Notes under the pieces: generated by a model
Told to the model about the DNA's origin: nothing
The model's database searches: none
Seen by the model: only the letters and a program-made list of their open reading frames with translations
NCBI GenBank assembly: GCA_903827735.1
Contig: CAIKJM010000316.1
Location: 1 to 22,098 of the forward strand
DNA from: an uncultured Rhodanobacter sp.
GTDB lineage: Bacteria; Pseudomonadota; Gammaproteobacteria; Xanthomonadales; Rhodanobacteraceae
DNA length: 22,098 bases
Direction: 5' to 3'
Program-made: the position numbers and the translations under genes
Shown here: positions 7,562 to 15,206 of the stretch, in pieces
Layout: each line of letters opens with the position of its first letter
How positions within the stretch are numbered: the stretch's first letter is position 1

Positions 7562-9313
7562 ATGCACGAAATCGGTTTTATTCGCGACCTTGCCATGGTG
7601 ATGCTTGTGGCCGGCGCCACGACGATTCTTTTCCATCGCCTGCGTCAACCCGTCCTGTTGGGATACATCCTGGCCGGGGTGCTGATCGGTCCGCACACGC
7701 CGGGTATGCTGGTCGCCGATCCGCAGGCGATTGACGACATCTCCAATCTCGGCGTCGTGCTGCTGATGTTTACGCTGGGATTGGAGTTCAGCGTGCGCAA
7801 GCTGCGCGAGGTCGGCGTCAGCGTGCTCGCTGTCGCGGTGGCGGAGGTCGGCCTGATGATGTGGATCGGTGTCGGCCTGGGCGGTCTGTTCGGCTGGAAG
7901 GGGATGGACGCGCTGTTTCTCGGCGCGATCATCGCGCTGTCGTCGACGATGGTAGCGACGCGCACCTTGTCCGAGAGCGGTCAGCGGCACAAGCCGTTTG
8001 CCAAACTAGTGGTGGGTCTGCTGGTCGCCGAGGACTTGCTTACCATCGTGATGCTGACCCTGCTTACCGCCGTGGCTATCGGCGGTTCGGTCAAAGCAGA
8101 GACGGCGTTTACGCTGATCGGTCATTTAGGGCTTTTCGTGGTGGTCGGCATGATTCTCGGTCTGCTGCTGCTGCCGCGGCTGGTGGACTACGTCGCTGGA
8201 TTCGGCAGGGACGAAACGCTGCTAGTGAGCGTGCTTGGCATCTGTTTCGGCGCGAGCCTGTTGGCGGTGTGGATGGGCTTCAGCGTGGCGTTGGGCGCCT
8301 TTCTCGCTGGCGCGGTGGTGGCGGAGTCGCAGAGCGTCAATCGGGTGATGCGCCTCATCGAGCCGTTGCGTGACATGTTCGCTGCGCTGTTTTTCGTAGC
8401 CATCGGCCTAAAGATCGATCCGGTCATGCTGGTGCAGTACGCGCTCCCCGCACTGCTAATTGCAACAGTCGTCATCGTCGGCAAGACGCTCGCCTGCAGT
8501 CTGGGCATCTTTGTCGTTGGCCACGATGCCCGCACCTCGCTGCGGGCCGGCCTGGGTATGGCACAGATCGGCGAGTTTTCTTTTGTGATCGCCACGCTGG
8601 GGCTTTCGCTGCACGTCATCAGCGACTTTATTTATCCCATCGCGGTGGCCGTGTCGGTGGTCTGCATGGCGGCCTCGCCGTATCTGGCGCGTTCGGCAAG
8701 CGGCCTGGCCAATGGCCTTCGCGCGGCCACACCCCGGTCGGTGCGACTGCTCGCGACCAGCTACAGCGGCTGGCTGGAGAATTTGAAGCCGGTGAATGAA
8801 AACGCCGCGATTGCGGCAATCTTTCGGCGGCTGCTTTGGCACATCGCGGTCAATGTGCTACTGGTCGTGACGCTTTTCATCATCGGCGCCTACATCAATG
8901 CACATAACTGGGACTGGTTCTCCCTGTTCGGCATCGGGCGCGATCTGCGGCATACGGTGATCTGGGCCTGCGCGCTGTTTCTGTCGTTGCCGATGCTGAT
9001 TGCGGTATACCGTAAGGCCGAAGCGCTCGGTATGGTGTTGGCTGAACTCGGCATACGCGAGCGATTCACGGGCTCGTATACCCAGGCGATTCGCAGCGTG
9101 CTGGCACGAATCATTCCACTGGCAACGCTGTTCGCGCTGGCGCTGTTGGTCAGCGCGCTGGGTTCGGCGATCCTGCCGCCGCGCGGCGTGGCGCTGTCGT
9201 TGGCACTTGCTGGGTTGGTGTTGGCGATTGTGCTGTGGCGAGGGATGGTCAAGATGCACGCGCGCCTGCAGGCGGCGCTGAAGGAAACGCTGGAGAAGCC
9301 CGCACCACCGTAA
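7562..9313 (+). CDS. CPA2-family cation:proton antiporter with an extra C-terminal membrane domain
   Basis: This inner-membrane protein of the Kef/YbaL type exchanges K+ or Na+ for H+. Residues 1-380 form the exchanger domain: LRQPVLLGYILAGVLIGP near 27-44, LLMFTLGLEFSVRKL, the ALSSTMVATRTLSESG loop, and GLLVAEDLL with the acidic pair Glu157-Asp158. It resembles KefB/KefC, but the usual cytoplasmic TrkA-N (NAD-binding) domain is absent. Residues 381-583 instead hold about four further hydrophobic stretches (about 425-445, 464-483, 515-537, 543-560) and a short basic/amphipathic end. The length is 583 residues. The ATG at 7562 begins the family-like MHEIGFIRDLAMVM; its ribosome site is weak. 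Ion specificity cannot be read from the sequence. Confidence 0.88.
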   Translation: MHEIGFIRDLAMVMLVAGATTILFHRLRQPVLLGYILAGVLIGPHTPGMLVADPQAIDDISNLGVVLLMFTLGLEFSVRKLREVGVSVLAVAVAEVGLMMWIGVGLGGLFGWKGMDALFLGAIIALSSTMVATRTLSESGQRHKPFAKLVVGLLVAEDLLTIVMLTLLTAVAIGGSVKAETAFTLIGHLGLFVVVGMILGLLLLPRLVDYVAGFGRDETLLVSVLGICFGASLLAVWMGFSVALGAFLAGAVVAESQSVNRVMRLIEPLRDMFAALFFVAIGLKIDPVMLVQYALPALLIATVVIVGKTLACSLGIFVVGHDARTSLRAGLGMAQIGEFSFVIATLGLSLHVISDFIYPIAVAVSVVCMAASPYLARSASGLANGLRAATPRSVRLLATSYSGWLENLKPVNENAAIAAIFRRLLWHIAVNVLLVVTLFIIGAYINAHNWDWFSLFGIGRDLRHTVIWACALFLSLPMLIAVYRKAEALGMVLAELGIRERFTGSYTQAIRSVLARIIPLATLFALALLVSALGSAILPPRGVALSLALAGLVLAIVLWRGMVKMHARLQAALKETLEKPAPP

Positions 9314-9363
9314 AGTTAAGCGGTGGTAATGGCGACCGATCTCCCGGCACGCAGCCTGGCTAT

Positions 9364-9390
9364 GAACCTTTATGCCGACTGACGGTCCTA
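9364..9390 (+). promoter_or_regulatory. Candidate sigma-E promoter of the FKBP isomerase gene
   Basis: GAACCT (9364-9369), a 16-base spacer and TCCTA (9386-9390) resemble the sigma-E consensus GAACTT-N16-TCTGA, with one and two differences respectively. The spacing is the same as in the strong rpoE promoter in this window. E. coli fkpA is a known sigma-E target. The match alone is modest. Confidence 0.4.
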
Positions 9391-9400
9391 TGCATCGCAA

Positions 9401-9470
9401 CATTGCCAAGATCAGACGGGCGCCTCACAATGTGGGGCCTGCCTCCATCGGGGAGGCCCGGTTGGCAATG
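9401..9470 (+). repeat. Inverted repeat forming a stem-loop in the FKBP gene leader
   Basis: CATTGCCAA (9401-9409) and TTGGCAATG (9462-9470) are perfect 9-base complements. They enclose a smaller hairpin GCCTCC-ATCGG-GGAGGC (9441-9457). If transcription starts near 9396 this would fold at the very 5' end of the mRNA, 29 bases before the start codon, leaving the GAGGGA ribosome site free. Confidence 0.5.
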
Positions 9471-9499
9471 CCGGCACATCAAACACGAGGGAGTTCCGA

Positions 9500-10282
9500 A
9501 TGAAGCAATTTCTGCGTCCCACGCTGACAGCAGCCGCGATGGCTGTTGCGCTGGGCACAACTGCGAGCGTGTTCGCCCAGGCTGCCAAAACCGGCGCCGC
9601 CACGGGTACGATCGACAAGGCCAAGGTGAGCTACATCGTTGGCTATCAGGTGGGCGGTCAGATTCCACCGATCATGCGCAGCGAGCTTGATCCGGCGGCG
9701 GTTGCGCGTGCCGTTCAGGCGGCTCTGACCGGACAGAAGCCCACCATCACCGACGAAGAAGCCAAGCAGGTGATGGAACCCTTCATGGCCAAGATGCAGG
9801 CCAAGCAGAAGGCAGAGATTGCCCAGCTGGCAGCCAAGAACAAGGCCGAAGGTGACGCTTTCCTCGCCAAGAACAAGAGCGCTCCGGGCGTAAAAACCAC
9901 GGCGTCGGGCCTGCAGTATCAGGTCATCAGCCAGGGTACGGGCGCTCGCCCGGGTCCGAACGACACCGTTCAGATCGACTACACAGGCACTTTTGTCGAC
10001 GGTCAGGTGTTCGACGCGTCTGCCAAGCACAACCCGCCGGGTCCGGCGTCGATCCCGCTCGCTGGCGTGATCCCCGGTTTCCGTGAAGGTCTGCAGCTGA
10101 TGCAGGTCGGTGGTCACTACAAGCTGTTCATTCCGTCCACGCTGGCTTATGGCGCCGAGCCGCAGCCGCCGATGCCGCCGAACGCTACGCTTATCTTCGA
10201 CGTGACTCTGGTCAAGACGGGTGCGACGCCGGCCGGTGCAGCCCCGGGTGGCGCAGCTCCCGGCGGTCCGGGCGGTCAGTAA
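9500..10282 (+). CDS. FKBP-type peptidyl-prolyl cis-trans isomerase, exported (FkpA/Mip-like)
   Basis: This is a periplasmic or surface chaperone that speeds proline isomerisation during folding of exported proteins. Residues 1-28 are a signal peptide (hydrophobic core AAAMAVALGTTASVFAQA). Residues about 38-125 are the helical dimerisation region, with a long charged helix (KMQAKQKAEIAQLAAKNKAE). The catalytic FKBP domain spans about 132-240: VQIDYTGTFVDGQVFDAS, VIPGFREGLQLMQVGG, STLAYG. The pocket-floor position, tryptophan in most relatives (VIPGW), is Phe194 here. The last 20 residues are a flexible Gly/Ala/Pro tail. GAGGGA lies just before the ATG at 9500. A clear terminator follows, so this is a single-gene unit. 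Confidence 0.93.
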   Translation: MKQFLRPTLTAAAMAVALGTTASVFAQAAKTGAATGTIDKAKVSYIVGYQVGGQIPPIMRSELDPAAVARAVQAALTGQKPTITDEEAKQVMEPFMAKMQAKQKAEIAQLAAKNKAEGDAFLAKNKSAPGVKTTASGLQYQVISQGTGARPGPNDTVQIDYTGTFVDGQVFDASAKHNPPGPASIPLAGVIPGFREGLQLMQVGGHYKLFIPSTLAYGAEPQPPMPPNATLIFDVTLVKTGATPAGAAPGGAAPGGPGGQ

Positions 10283-10290
10283 TCTGACCC

Positions 10291-10348
10291 GAGTTTGATT
10301 GAACGGGGTTTGATCGACAGAATTTGATCAATCAGGTTTGATTAAATG
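10291..10348 (+). repeat. Four degenerate TTTGAT repeats after the FKBP gene
   Basis: TTTGAT occurs at 10294, 10309, 10323 and 10337, at steps of 15, 14 and 14 bases. The flanks are loosely similar (GGTTTGATYG...). The array sits between the stop codon and the terminator, in the 3' untranslated region. It may be a decayed tandem duplication; no function is known to me. Confidence 0.6.
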
Positions 10349-10354
10349 CATGGC

Positions 10355-10391
10355 AAGGGCGCGAAGCGATTCGCGCCCTTTGCTTTTGTTT
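10355..10391 (+). terminator. Rho-independent terminator of the FKBP gene
   Basis: AAGGGCGCGAA (10355-10365) and TTCGCGCCCTT (10370-10380) form a perfect 11-base stem with a GCGA loop, followed by TGCTTTTGTTT. Confidence 0.88.
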
Positions 10392-10427
10392 GGCCGACAA
10401 CGATTCGAAGCGTTGACCGCAGCTGGG

Positions 10428-10433
10428 TAGAAT
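10428..10433 (+). promoter_or_regulatory. Candidate -10 box of ugd
   Basis: TAGAAT followed by GTCGGGCTA lies 34 bases before the ugd start codon. No good -35 box sits 16-18 bases upstream; TTGACC at 10413 is too close. A similar -10 plus context (GATAAT followed by GCCGGGTTA) occurs before lepA. Confidence 0.3.
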
Positions 10434-10467
10434 GTCGGGCTAATACTTTTGAGAAATCGTCCCACCC

Positions 10468-11829
10468 ATGATGAAGATCACCATTTTTGGCACCGGCTAT
10501 GTGGGACTCGTCACGGGCGCCTGCCTAGCCGAGATGGGCAATCAGGTTGTGTGCGTCGACATCGATAGTGCAAAGGTCGAACGTCTAAAGCGCGGTGAAA
10601 TTCCGATCTACGAGCCGGGCCTGGAAGCCATCGTCAGGCGCAACCACGCCAGCGGCCAGCTCGACTTCACCACTGAAGCGGCGATCGCTATCGCGCATGG
10701 CGATATCATTTTTATTGCGGTCGGTACGCCACCCGATGAGGACGGCAGTGCTGATCTGAAGTACGTGCTGGAAGTGGCCCGATCGATCGGCGGTCATTTG
10801 AATCGCTACGCGGTGGTCGTCAACAAGTCGACGGTCCCGGTGGGCACCGCCGACCGCGTGCGTGCCGCCGTCGGCGCTGAGCTTGCCAAGCGCCCTGCCA
10901 GCGTCGAGTTCGACGTGGTGTCAAATCCCGAGTTTCTGAAAGAAGGTGCTGCCGTCGAAGACTGCCTGCGGCCTGATCGCATCATCGTAGGCGCGTCAAG
11001 CGAGCGCGCCGTGGCACTGCTGCGAAAACTGTATGCGCCTTTCAATCGCAATCATGACCGCATGGTGGTGATGGATGAGCGTTCGGCCGAGCTGACCAAG
11101 TACGCGGCCAACGCGATGCTGGCGACCAAGATCAGTTTCATGAATGAGATTGCCAATATCGCCGAACGCGTCGGCGCCGACGTGGAGCTCGTGCGGCAGG
11201 GCATCGGCTCGGATCCGCGCATCGGCTATCACTTCATTTATCCCGGTGCAGGCTACGGTGGCTCGTGTTTTCCGAAAGATGTGCAGGCGCTCGAGCGCAC
11301 CGCCCGTGGGCACGGTTATGACGCGAAATTGCTGGCCGCGGTCGAAGCGGTCAACCGGCAGCAGAAGGACAAGCTGTTCGAACTGATTGCGCGCCATTTC
11401 AATGGCAAGCTGAGCGGTAGGACCATCGCGCTATGGGGGCTGGCATTCAAGCCCAATACCGATGACATGCGTGAAGCGTCGAGCCGCTTTCTGATGGAAG
11501 CCTTGTGGGAGGCCGGTGCAACAGTTCGCGCATTCGACCCGCAGGCCCGCGAGGAGACGCAGCGGCTCTACGGCGATAGGCCCGATCTAGTGCTTTGCCC
11601 AACTGCGTACGATGCGCTGCAGGGCGCCGACGTGCTGGCTGTTGTCACCGAATGGAAGGCGTTCCGTAGCCCTGATTTTCAGCGCATCGGCAGCCTGCTC
11701 GCCGAGCGGGCAATCTTCGATGGACGCAATCTCTACGACCCGGCTACGGTGGAAGATGCCGGCGTCGCGTACTACGGCATCGGCCGCGGCCGCAGTTTGC
11801 AATGGAACGTGGCAGGCACGAACTCATGA
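10468..11829 (+). CDS. ugd: UDP-glucose 6-dehydrogenase
   Basis: This cytoplasmic enzyme oxidises UDP-glucose twice with NAD+ to give UDP-glucuronate, a precursor for exopolysaccharide, capsule or modified lipopolysaccharide sugars. The 453-residue product starts with a Rossmann motif (KITIFGTGYVGLVTGACLAE). It carries the NKSTVPVGT and SNPEFLKEG motifs, the conserved ELTKYAANA lysine (Lys211) and the catalytic cysteine in GYGGSCFPKD (Cys267). The C-terminal UDP-binding domain begins near ALWGLAFKPNTDDMREA. ATG at 10468 and ATG at 10471 are both possible starts; neither has a strong ribosome site. The stop codon overlaps the slyX start (ATGA), so the genes are translationally coupled. No other polysaccharide genes are nearby. 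Confidence 0.96.
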   Translation: MMKITIFGTGYVGLVTGACLAEMGNQVVCVDIDSAKVERLKRGEIPIYEPGLEAIVRRNHASGQLDFTTEAAIAIAHGDIIFIAVGTPPDEDGSADLKYVLEVARSIGGHLNRYAVVVNKSTVPVGTADRVRAAVGAELAKRPASVEFDVVSNPEFLKEGAAVEDCLRPDRIIVGASSERAVALLRKLYAPFNRNHDRMVVMDERSAELTKYAANAMLATKISFMNEIANIAERVGADVELVRQGIGSDPRIGYHFIYPGAGYGGSCFPKDVQALERTARGHGYDAKLLAAVEAVNRQQKDKLFELIARHFNGKLSGRTIALWGLAFKPNTDDMREASSRFLMEALWEAGATVRAFDPQAREETQRLYGDRPDLVLCPTAYDALQGADVLAVVTEWKAFRSPDFQRIGSLLAERAIFDGRNLYDPATVEDAGVAYYGIGRGRSLQWNVAGTNS

Positions 11830-12050
11830 ATGCATCGATCGATACGCTCGAACAGCGTCTGACCGAAATGGAGGTCAAGCTGACCTTTATCGACGACACC
11901 GTGCAGGCGCTGGCATCGGCCGACGCCGACCAGTCCGTGCGCATCGCTTCGCTGGAGCGCGCGTTGCGTGATCTGCGTGGCGAGCTTTCATCGATGCGCA
12001 TGAGCAACACGGACGACCCGCATAGCGAACCGCCGCCGCCGCATTATTGA
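11826..12050 (+). CDS. slyX: SlyX family protein
   Basis: This is a small, mostly coiled-coil protein of unknown function, 74 residues. The heptad-like stretch IDTLEQRLTEMEVKLTFID and later IASLERALRDLRGELS match SlyX, and the end PPPPHY is the characteristic family C-terminus. The ATG at 11826 overlaps the ugd stop codon by four bases, with a GGCAGG-like ribosome site inside the end of ugd. In-frame codons upstream to 11802 are not needed. The name comes from an E. coli gene next to slyD; no function has been shown that could be inferred here. Confidence 0.9.
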   Translation: MNASIDTLEQRLTEMEVKLTFIDDTVQALASADADQSVRIASLERALRDLRGELSSMRMSNTDDPHSEPPPPHY

Positions 12051-12096
12051 TTTCAGACAACGCTCAAACCCTCGACTTCGATCACGGATAGCCAGC

Positions 12097-12693
12097 ATGG
12101 CCGATTCTCTCCGCGACCTGCTGCTGAAAAGCGGCATCGTCAAACAGCTGCATGACAGCAAGCCCAAGCCGCCGCCGCAAAGCAGCCGGCCTGCACACAA
12201 GGGTGCCAAGCCGGAGACTGCCGGGGGAAAGCCGCATTCGTCGATGGGTAAAAACTCGTCGCGACCGCCGAGTAAAGATCAAAGCGAAATCGATCTGGCC
12301 AAGGCTTATGCGATCCGTGCGCAAACCGAAGCCAGCGAGCGCAAGCGCATCGAGCAAGAGGCGGCCGAGCAGGCGCGGCTGAAACGCGAGCGTAAACTGA
12401 AGATTCAGCAGCTGCTCGAATGCAAGACGCTCAACAAGCCTGAAGCGGACCAGCCACGCAACTTCGAGTACGGCGGCAAGATCCGGCGTGTGTTCGTGGA
12501 CGACGCCCAGCTGGTGGCACTCAATGCTGGCGAGTTGGGCGTGGTGCAACAGGCGGGACGTTATTTTTTGGTGACGCGCGACCTTGCCGAACAGGTGCGT
12601 GCCATCGATCCGCAGCAGCTGGCGCTACTCGTCGAGCCGGGTAGCGTAGGCGGCATTGCCGAAGACGGCGTGCCCGACGATTTGATGTGGTGA
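12097..12693 (+). CDS. DUF2058 domain-containing protein (YaiL-like)
   Basis: This conserved protein of uncertain function has 198 residues and resembles E. coli YaiL. The start MADSLRDLLLKSGIVKQLHD is followed by a basic, proline-rich low-complexity segment (about 23-60), a charged helix (ERKRIEQEAAEQARLKRERK) and the conserved C-terminal domain (FEYGGKIRRVFVDDAQLVAL, DLAEQVRAIDPQQLALL). It ends PDDLMW, as does YaiL. The basic character suggests nucleic-acid contact, but that is inference. It follows slyX by 46 bases, probably in the same operon, and a terminator lies 40 bases downstream. Confidence 0.88.
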   Translation: MADSLRDLLLKSGIVKQLHDSKPKPPPQSSRPAHKGAKPETAGGKPHSSMGKNSSRPPSKDQSEIDLAKAYAIRAQTEASERKRIEQEAAEQARLKRERKLKIQQLLECKTLNKPEADQPRNFEYGGKIRRVFVDDAQLVALNAGELGVVQQAGRYFLVTRDLAEQVRAIDPQQLALLVEPGSVGGIAEDGVPDDLMW

Positions 12694-12732
12694 TGGGCCG
12701 CCGCTGAGTGGCGCGAATCAATCGCCTTCAAC

Positions 12733-12764
12733 AAAAAAGCCCGGCACATGGCCGGGCTTTTATT
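12733..12764. terminator. Bidirectional Rho-independent terminator between convergent genes
   Basis: AAAGCCCGGC (12736-12745) and GCCGGGCTTT (12751-12760) pair perfectly around a 5-base loop. The plus strand continues into TTTTA, and the minus strand into a run of six T (complement of 12733-12738). It serves both the DUF2058 gene and the FadB-like gene. Confidence 0.93.
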
Positions 12765-12780
12765 CGATGACCGACGTATA

Positions 12781-14880
12781 TCAAGCGCCGGCGGTGGCAA
12801 ACGATGCGGCCTGCTGATCCAGCGTCTGTGGTGCGAGCGATGGGTGATCCCAGCCCTGCTTGGGAAGGAAGCGATCGCCGTACCGCTTGGCCAGTTGTTC
12901 CAGCCGCTGCTTAAGCTTGTCAGCACCTTCGCTCCGAACGTACTGGATCGGGCCACCGCGGAATGGCGCAAAGCCGGTACCGAAGATGACGCCGGCGTCG
13001 AGCAGATCGGCGTCGTCGACCACGCCATCGGCGAGGCACGCAATCGCTTCGTTGACCATCGGCAGAATCATGCGCTCCTGCAGGTCGGGCGGCATGATGT
13101 ATTCCTTGTCGACCTCGGGCTTCTGTGGCTTGCCCTCGCTCCAGGTGTATAGACCCTGGCCGTCCTTCTTGCCGCGCTTGCCGACCTCCATCTTGTCTTC
13201 CAGGCCTGGTGGCACTTCCAGTCCCAGGAACGGCGCCAGCTCCTTGCCGACCGACGCGCAGACGTCCAAACCCACGGTGTCGGCCAGTTCAATCGGACCC
13301 ATCGGCATGCCAAATTTCTTCGCTTCGCGGTCCAGCACCGGGCCGGGCACACCCTCGCTGTAGAGGCGCATGGCCTCAAGCAAATAAGGCATCAGGATGC
13401 GGTTGACCAGAAAACCCGGCGTGCCTTTCACGGCAACGGGCAGCTTGCCGATCGCCTTGCAGAACGCCAGCGCCCGTTTTTCGATGATCGGATCGAGCTG
13501 ATCGTGCCGCACGACCTCGACCAGCGGCATCTGCGCCACCGGGTTGAAAAAATGCAGGCCAAGAAAGCGCTGAGGCGAGGCAAGCCCGGTGCGCAGCTCG
13601 TCGAGCGGAATGCTGGAGGTGTTGGTTGCGAGAATCTGGGTACCCTGAAATTGCGGTTCGATCTTGCCGTAAAGCTCGCGCTTGGCCTCGGCGTTTTCGT
13701 AGATGGCCTCGATTGCCAGATCGGCGCTGGCCACGCCCTTGCCCTCTACATCGGCGCGCAGACGACGCGTGGTCTGCTCGACTTTCTCCGGCGTCTTGAG
13801 CTTCTTCTCGTACAGCTGACGCGCGCGATCCAGCGCGGGCTGGATGAACTTCATCTCGCGATCCTGCAAGGTCACCTCGAAGCCACGAAATGCCGCCCAG
13901 GCGGCGATGTCGCCACCCATGACGCCGGCACCCACTACATGCACGTGCTTGATCGCCGCATCCACGCCGGCGCCCTGGCTCTTGAGGCGCTCCTGCAAAA
14001 AGAAGATGCGAATCAGGTTCTGTGCGGTCGACGTTTTTGAAAGCTTGGCGACCGAGCGCGCCTCCAGTTTCAGCCGCTGAGTGATGTTCGGGCCGCCGCG
14101 CTTCCACACGTCGATCATGGCGAAGGGCGCGGGGTAGTGCTCCTTGCGTACCTTCGCGGCGGTCTGCTTGAGCATCACCGGCGCAAGAATCTGGCGGGCC
14201 AGCCAAGTGTTGGTCGCCCATGCCTTGGCGCGCAGCGCGAACGGCCGTTGCTGCGGCCGACGCAGCAAGTGCTTGGCCTCGGCGAGCAGCTCCTCGGGCC
14301 GGCACAGGCGGTCGACCACGCCCATGTTGAAGGCACGCTTCGCCGACAGCGCGCGGCCCGTCAGCATAATTGGCATCGCTTCGATTGCACCGATGAGTCG
14401 AGGTAGTCGTGCAGTGCCACCCCAGCCGGGGTGGATGCCGAGCATCACCTCTGGCAGGCCGATCTTGGTTTTTTCATCATCGACGGCGATGCGCTGACGG
14501 CAGGCTAGGATCAGTTCGGTGCCGCCGCCCATGCAGGCGCCATGGATCGCCGCCACCGTGGGGTAGGGAAGTCGAGCCAGCGCCTCGTAGACGCGCTGGC
14601 CGTGCTCGATATTCTCCTGCACGGTATCGTTCTTGGCATATTCGAGAAATGCCTTGATGTCGGCACCGACGGCGAAACCTGCGGGCTTCGCCGAGTGGAT
14701 GATCACGCCTGCGGGCTTCTCGATCGCCAACCGCTCGACGATTTGCTCCAGTTCGTTGAGCACCGCGCGAGAAATCGCGTTGACGCTGCTGCCTTGGCGA
14801 TCAAGGCTCAGGGTAACTATGCCGTCTTCGCTCTGGCTGGTCTTCCAATGGTTAAAGCGCAGTCCTTCGAACATAAGCAT
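12781..14880 (-). CDS. FadB/FadJ-type bifunctional enoyl-CoA hydratase / 3-hydroxyacyl-CoA dehydrogenase
   Basis: This protein carries out two steps of fatty-acid beta-oxidation: hydration of enoyl-CoA and NAD-dependent oxidation of 3-hydroxyacyl-CoA. The chosen ATG at 14880 gives 699 residues (MLMFEGLRFNHW...). Residues about 1-190 are a crotonase domain (AVGADIKAF, HGACMGGGTELILAC, IGLPEVMLGIHPGWGGT; catalytic-type Glu122 and Glu144). Residues about 312-500 are the NAD domain (VHVVGAGVMGGDIAAWAA, HFFNPVAQMPLVEVV with His443), followed by the C-terminal dehydrogenase domains (GTPGFLVNRILMPYLLEA, FGTGFAPFRGGPI). ATG at 14910 and 14874 are alternatives and no ribosome site decides. E. coli FadB works with the thiolase FadA encoded beside it; there is no thiolase gene next to this one. 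Which family name (FadB or FadJ) fits is unclear. Confidence 0.92.
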   Translation of the reverse strand: MLMFEGLRFNHWKTSQSEDGIVTLSLDRQGSSVNAISRAVLNELEQIVERLAIEKPAGVIIHSAKPAGFAVGADIKAFLEYAKNDTVQENIEHGQRVYEALARLPYPTVAAIHGACMGGGTELILACRQRIAVDDEKTKIGLPEVMLGIHPGWGGTARLPRLIGAIEAMPIMLTGRALSAKRAFNMGVVDRLCRPEELLAEAKHLLRRPQQRPFALRAKAWATNTWLARQILAPVMLKQTAAKVRKEHYPAPFAMIDVWKRGGPNITQRLKLEARSVAKLSKTSTAQNLIRIFFLQERLKSQGAGVDAAIKHVHVVGAGVMGGDIAAWAAFRGFEVTLQDREMKFIQPALDRARQLYEKKLKTPEKVEQTTRRLRADVEGKGVASADLAIEAIYENAEAKRELYGKIEPQFQGTQILATNTSSIPLDELRTGLASPQRFLGLHFFNPVAQMPLVEVVRHDQLDPIIEKRALAFCKAIGKLPVAVKGTPGFLVNRILMPYLLEAMRLYSEGVPGPVLDREAKKFGMPMGPIELADTVGLDVCASVGKELAPFLGLEVPPGLEDKMEVGKRGKKDGQGLYTWSEGKPQKPEVDKEYIMPPDLQERMILPMVNEAIACLADGVVDDADLLDAGVIFGTGFAPFRGGPIQYVRSEGADKLKQRLEQLAKRYGDRFLPKQGWDHPSLAPQTLDQQAASFATAGA

Positions 14881-15206
14881 GCAAACGTCAGTGGGAGAGA
14901 TAGGAACCATACCGTTCCATCGCCTTGATTGCGAGATGTGACCAGCGCACTTGACCGTAAAGTAAAGGCGGTGTGAAATCGCCAGCCTGACCCTTGCCGT
15001 TTGCAACGCTGAAATTTGCGCTGGAGCTGCCCTGCGCAAACTCTGGCGCTGCCAGTGACTCCGGCTCGGCTACTGAAAAAGAAGAACACATCGATGTGTC
15101 GTGCTTTCACAGCTCAATCGCGACATCCGGTCCAGTTTTCGGCGAGCGCACCATTGCGTGCGGCGGTGACGGACACGCTAGCGGCCGATCTGGGGCAAGG
15201 GCGTCC
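14881..15206. promoter_or_regulatory. Divergent intergenic region between the FadB-like gene and the c-di-GMP pair
   Basis: These 326 bases hold no gene I can support. The best plus-strand promoter candidate is TTGACC (14951-14956), 17 bases, TGAAAT (14974-14979), which would give a leader of about 220 bases. A perfect palindrome lies at 15086-15099. Frames that remain open here lack ribosome sites and conserved-looking sequence. No minus-strand promoter was convincing. Confidence 0.4.
15086..15099. repeat. Perfect 14-base palindrome ACACATCGATGTGT
   Basis: Each half is the exact complement of the other with no spacer, the typical form of a dimeric regulator site. It lies about 107 bases before the unknown gene at 15207. 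Its function is unknown. Confidence 0.5.

Noticed and set aside
10291..10348. TTTGAT repeats as a CRISPR array
   Set aside because: The units are about 14 bases, degenerate, without unique spacers and without cas genes.
13376..14305. Open frame of about 309 codons within the FadB-like gene in another frame
   Set aside because: The composition is Arg/Ala/Gly-rich as expected from frameshifted GC-rich coding DNA. The real frame has complete catalytic motifs.
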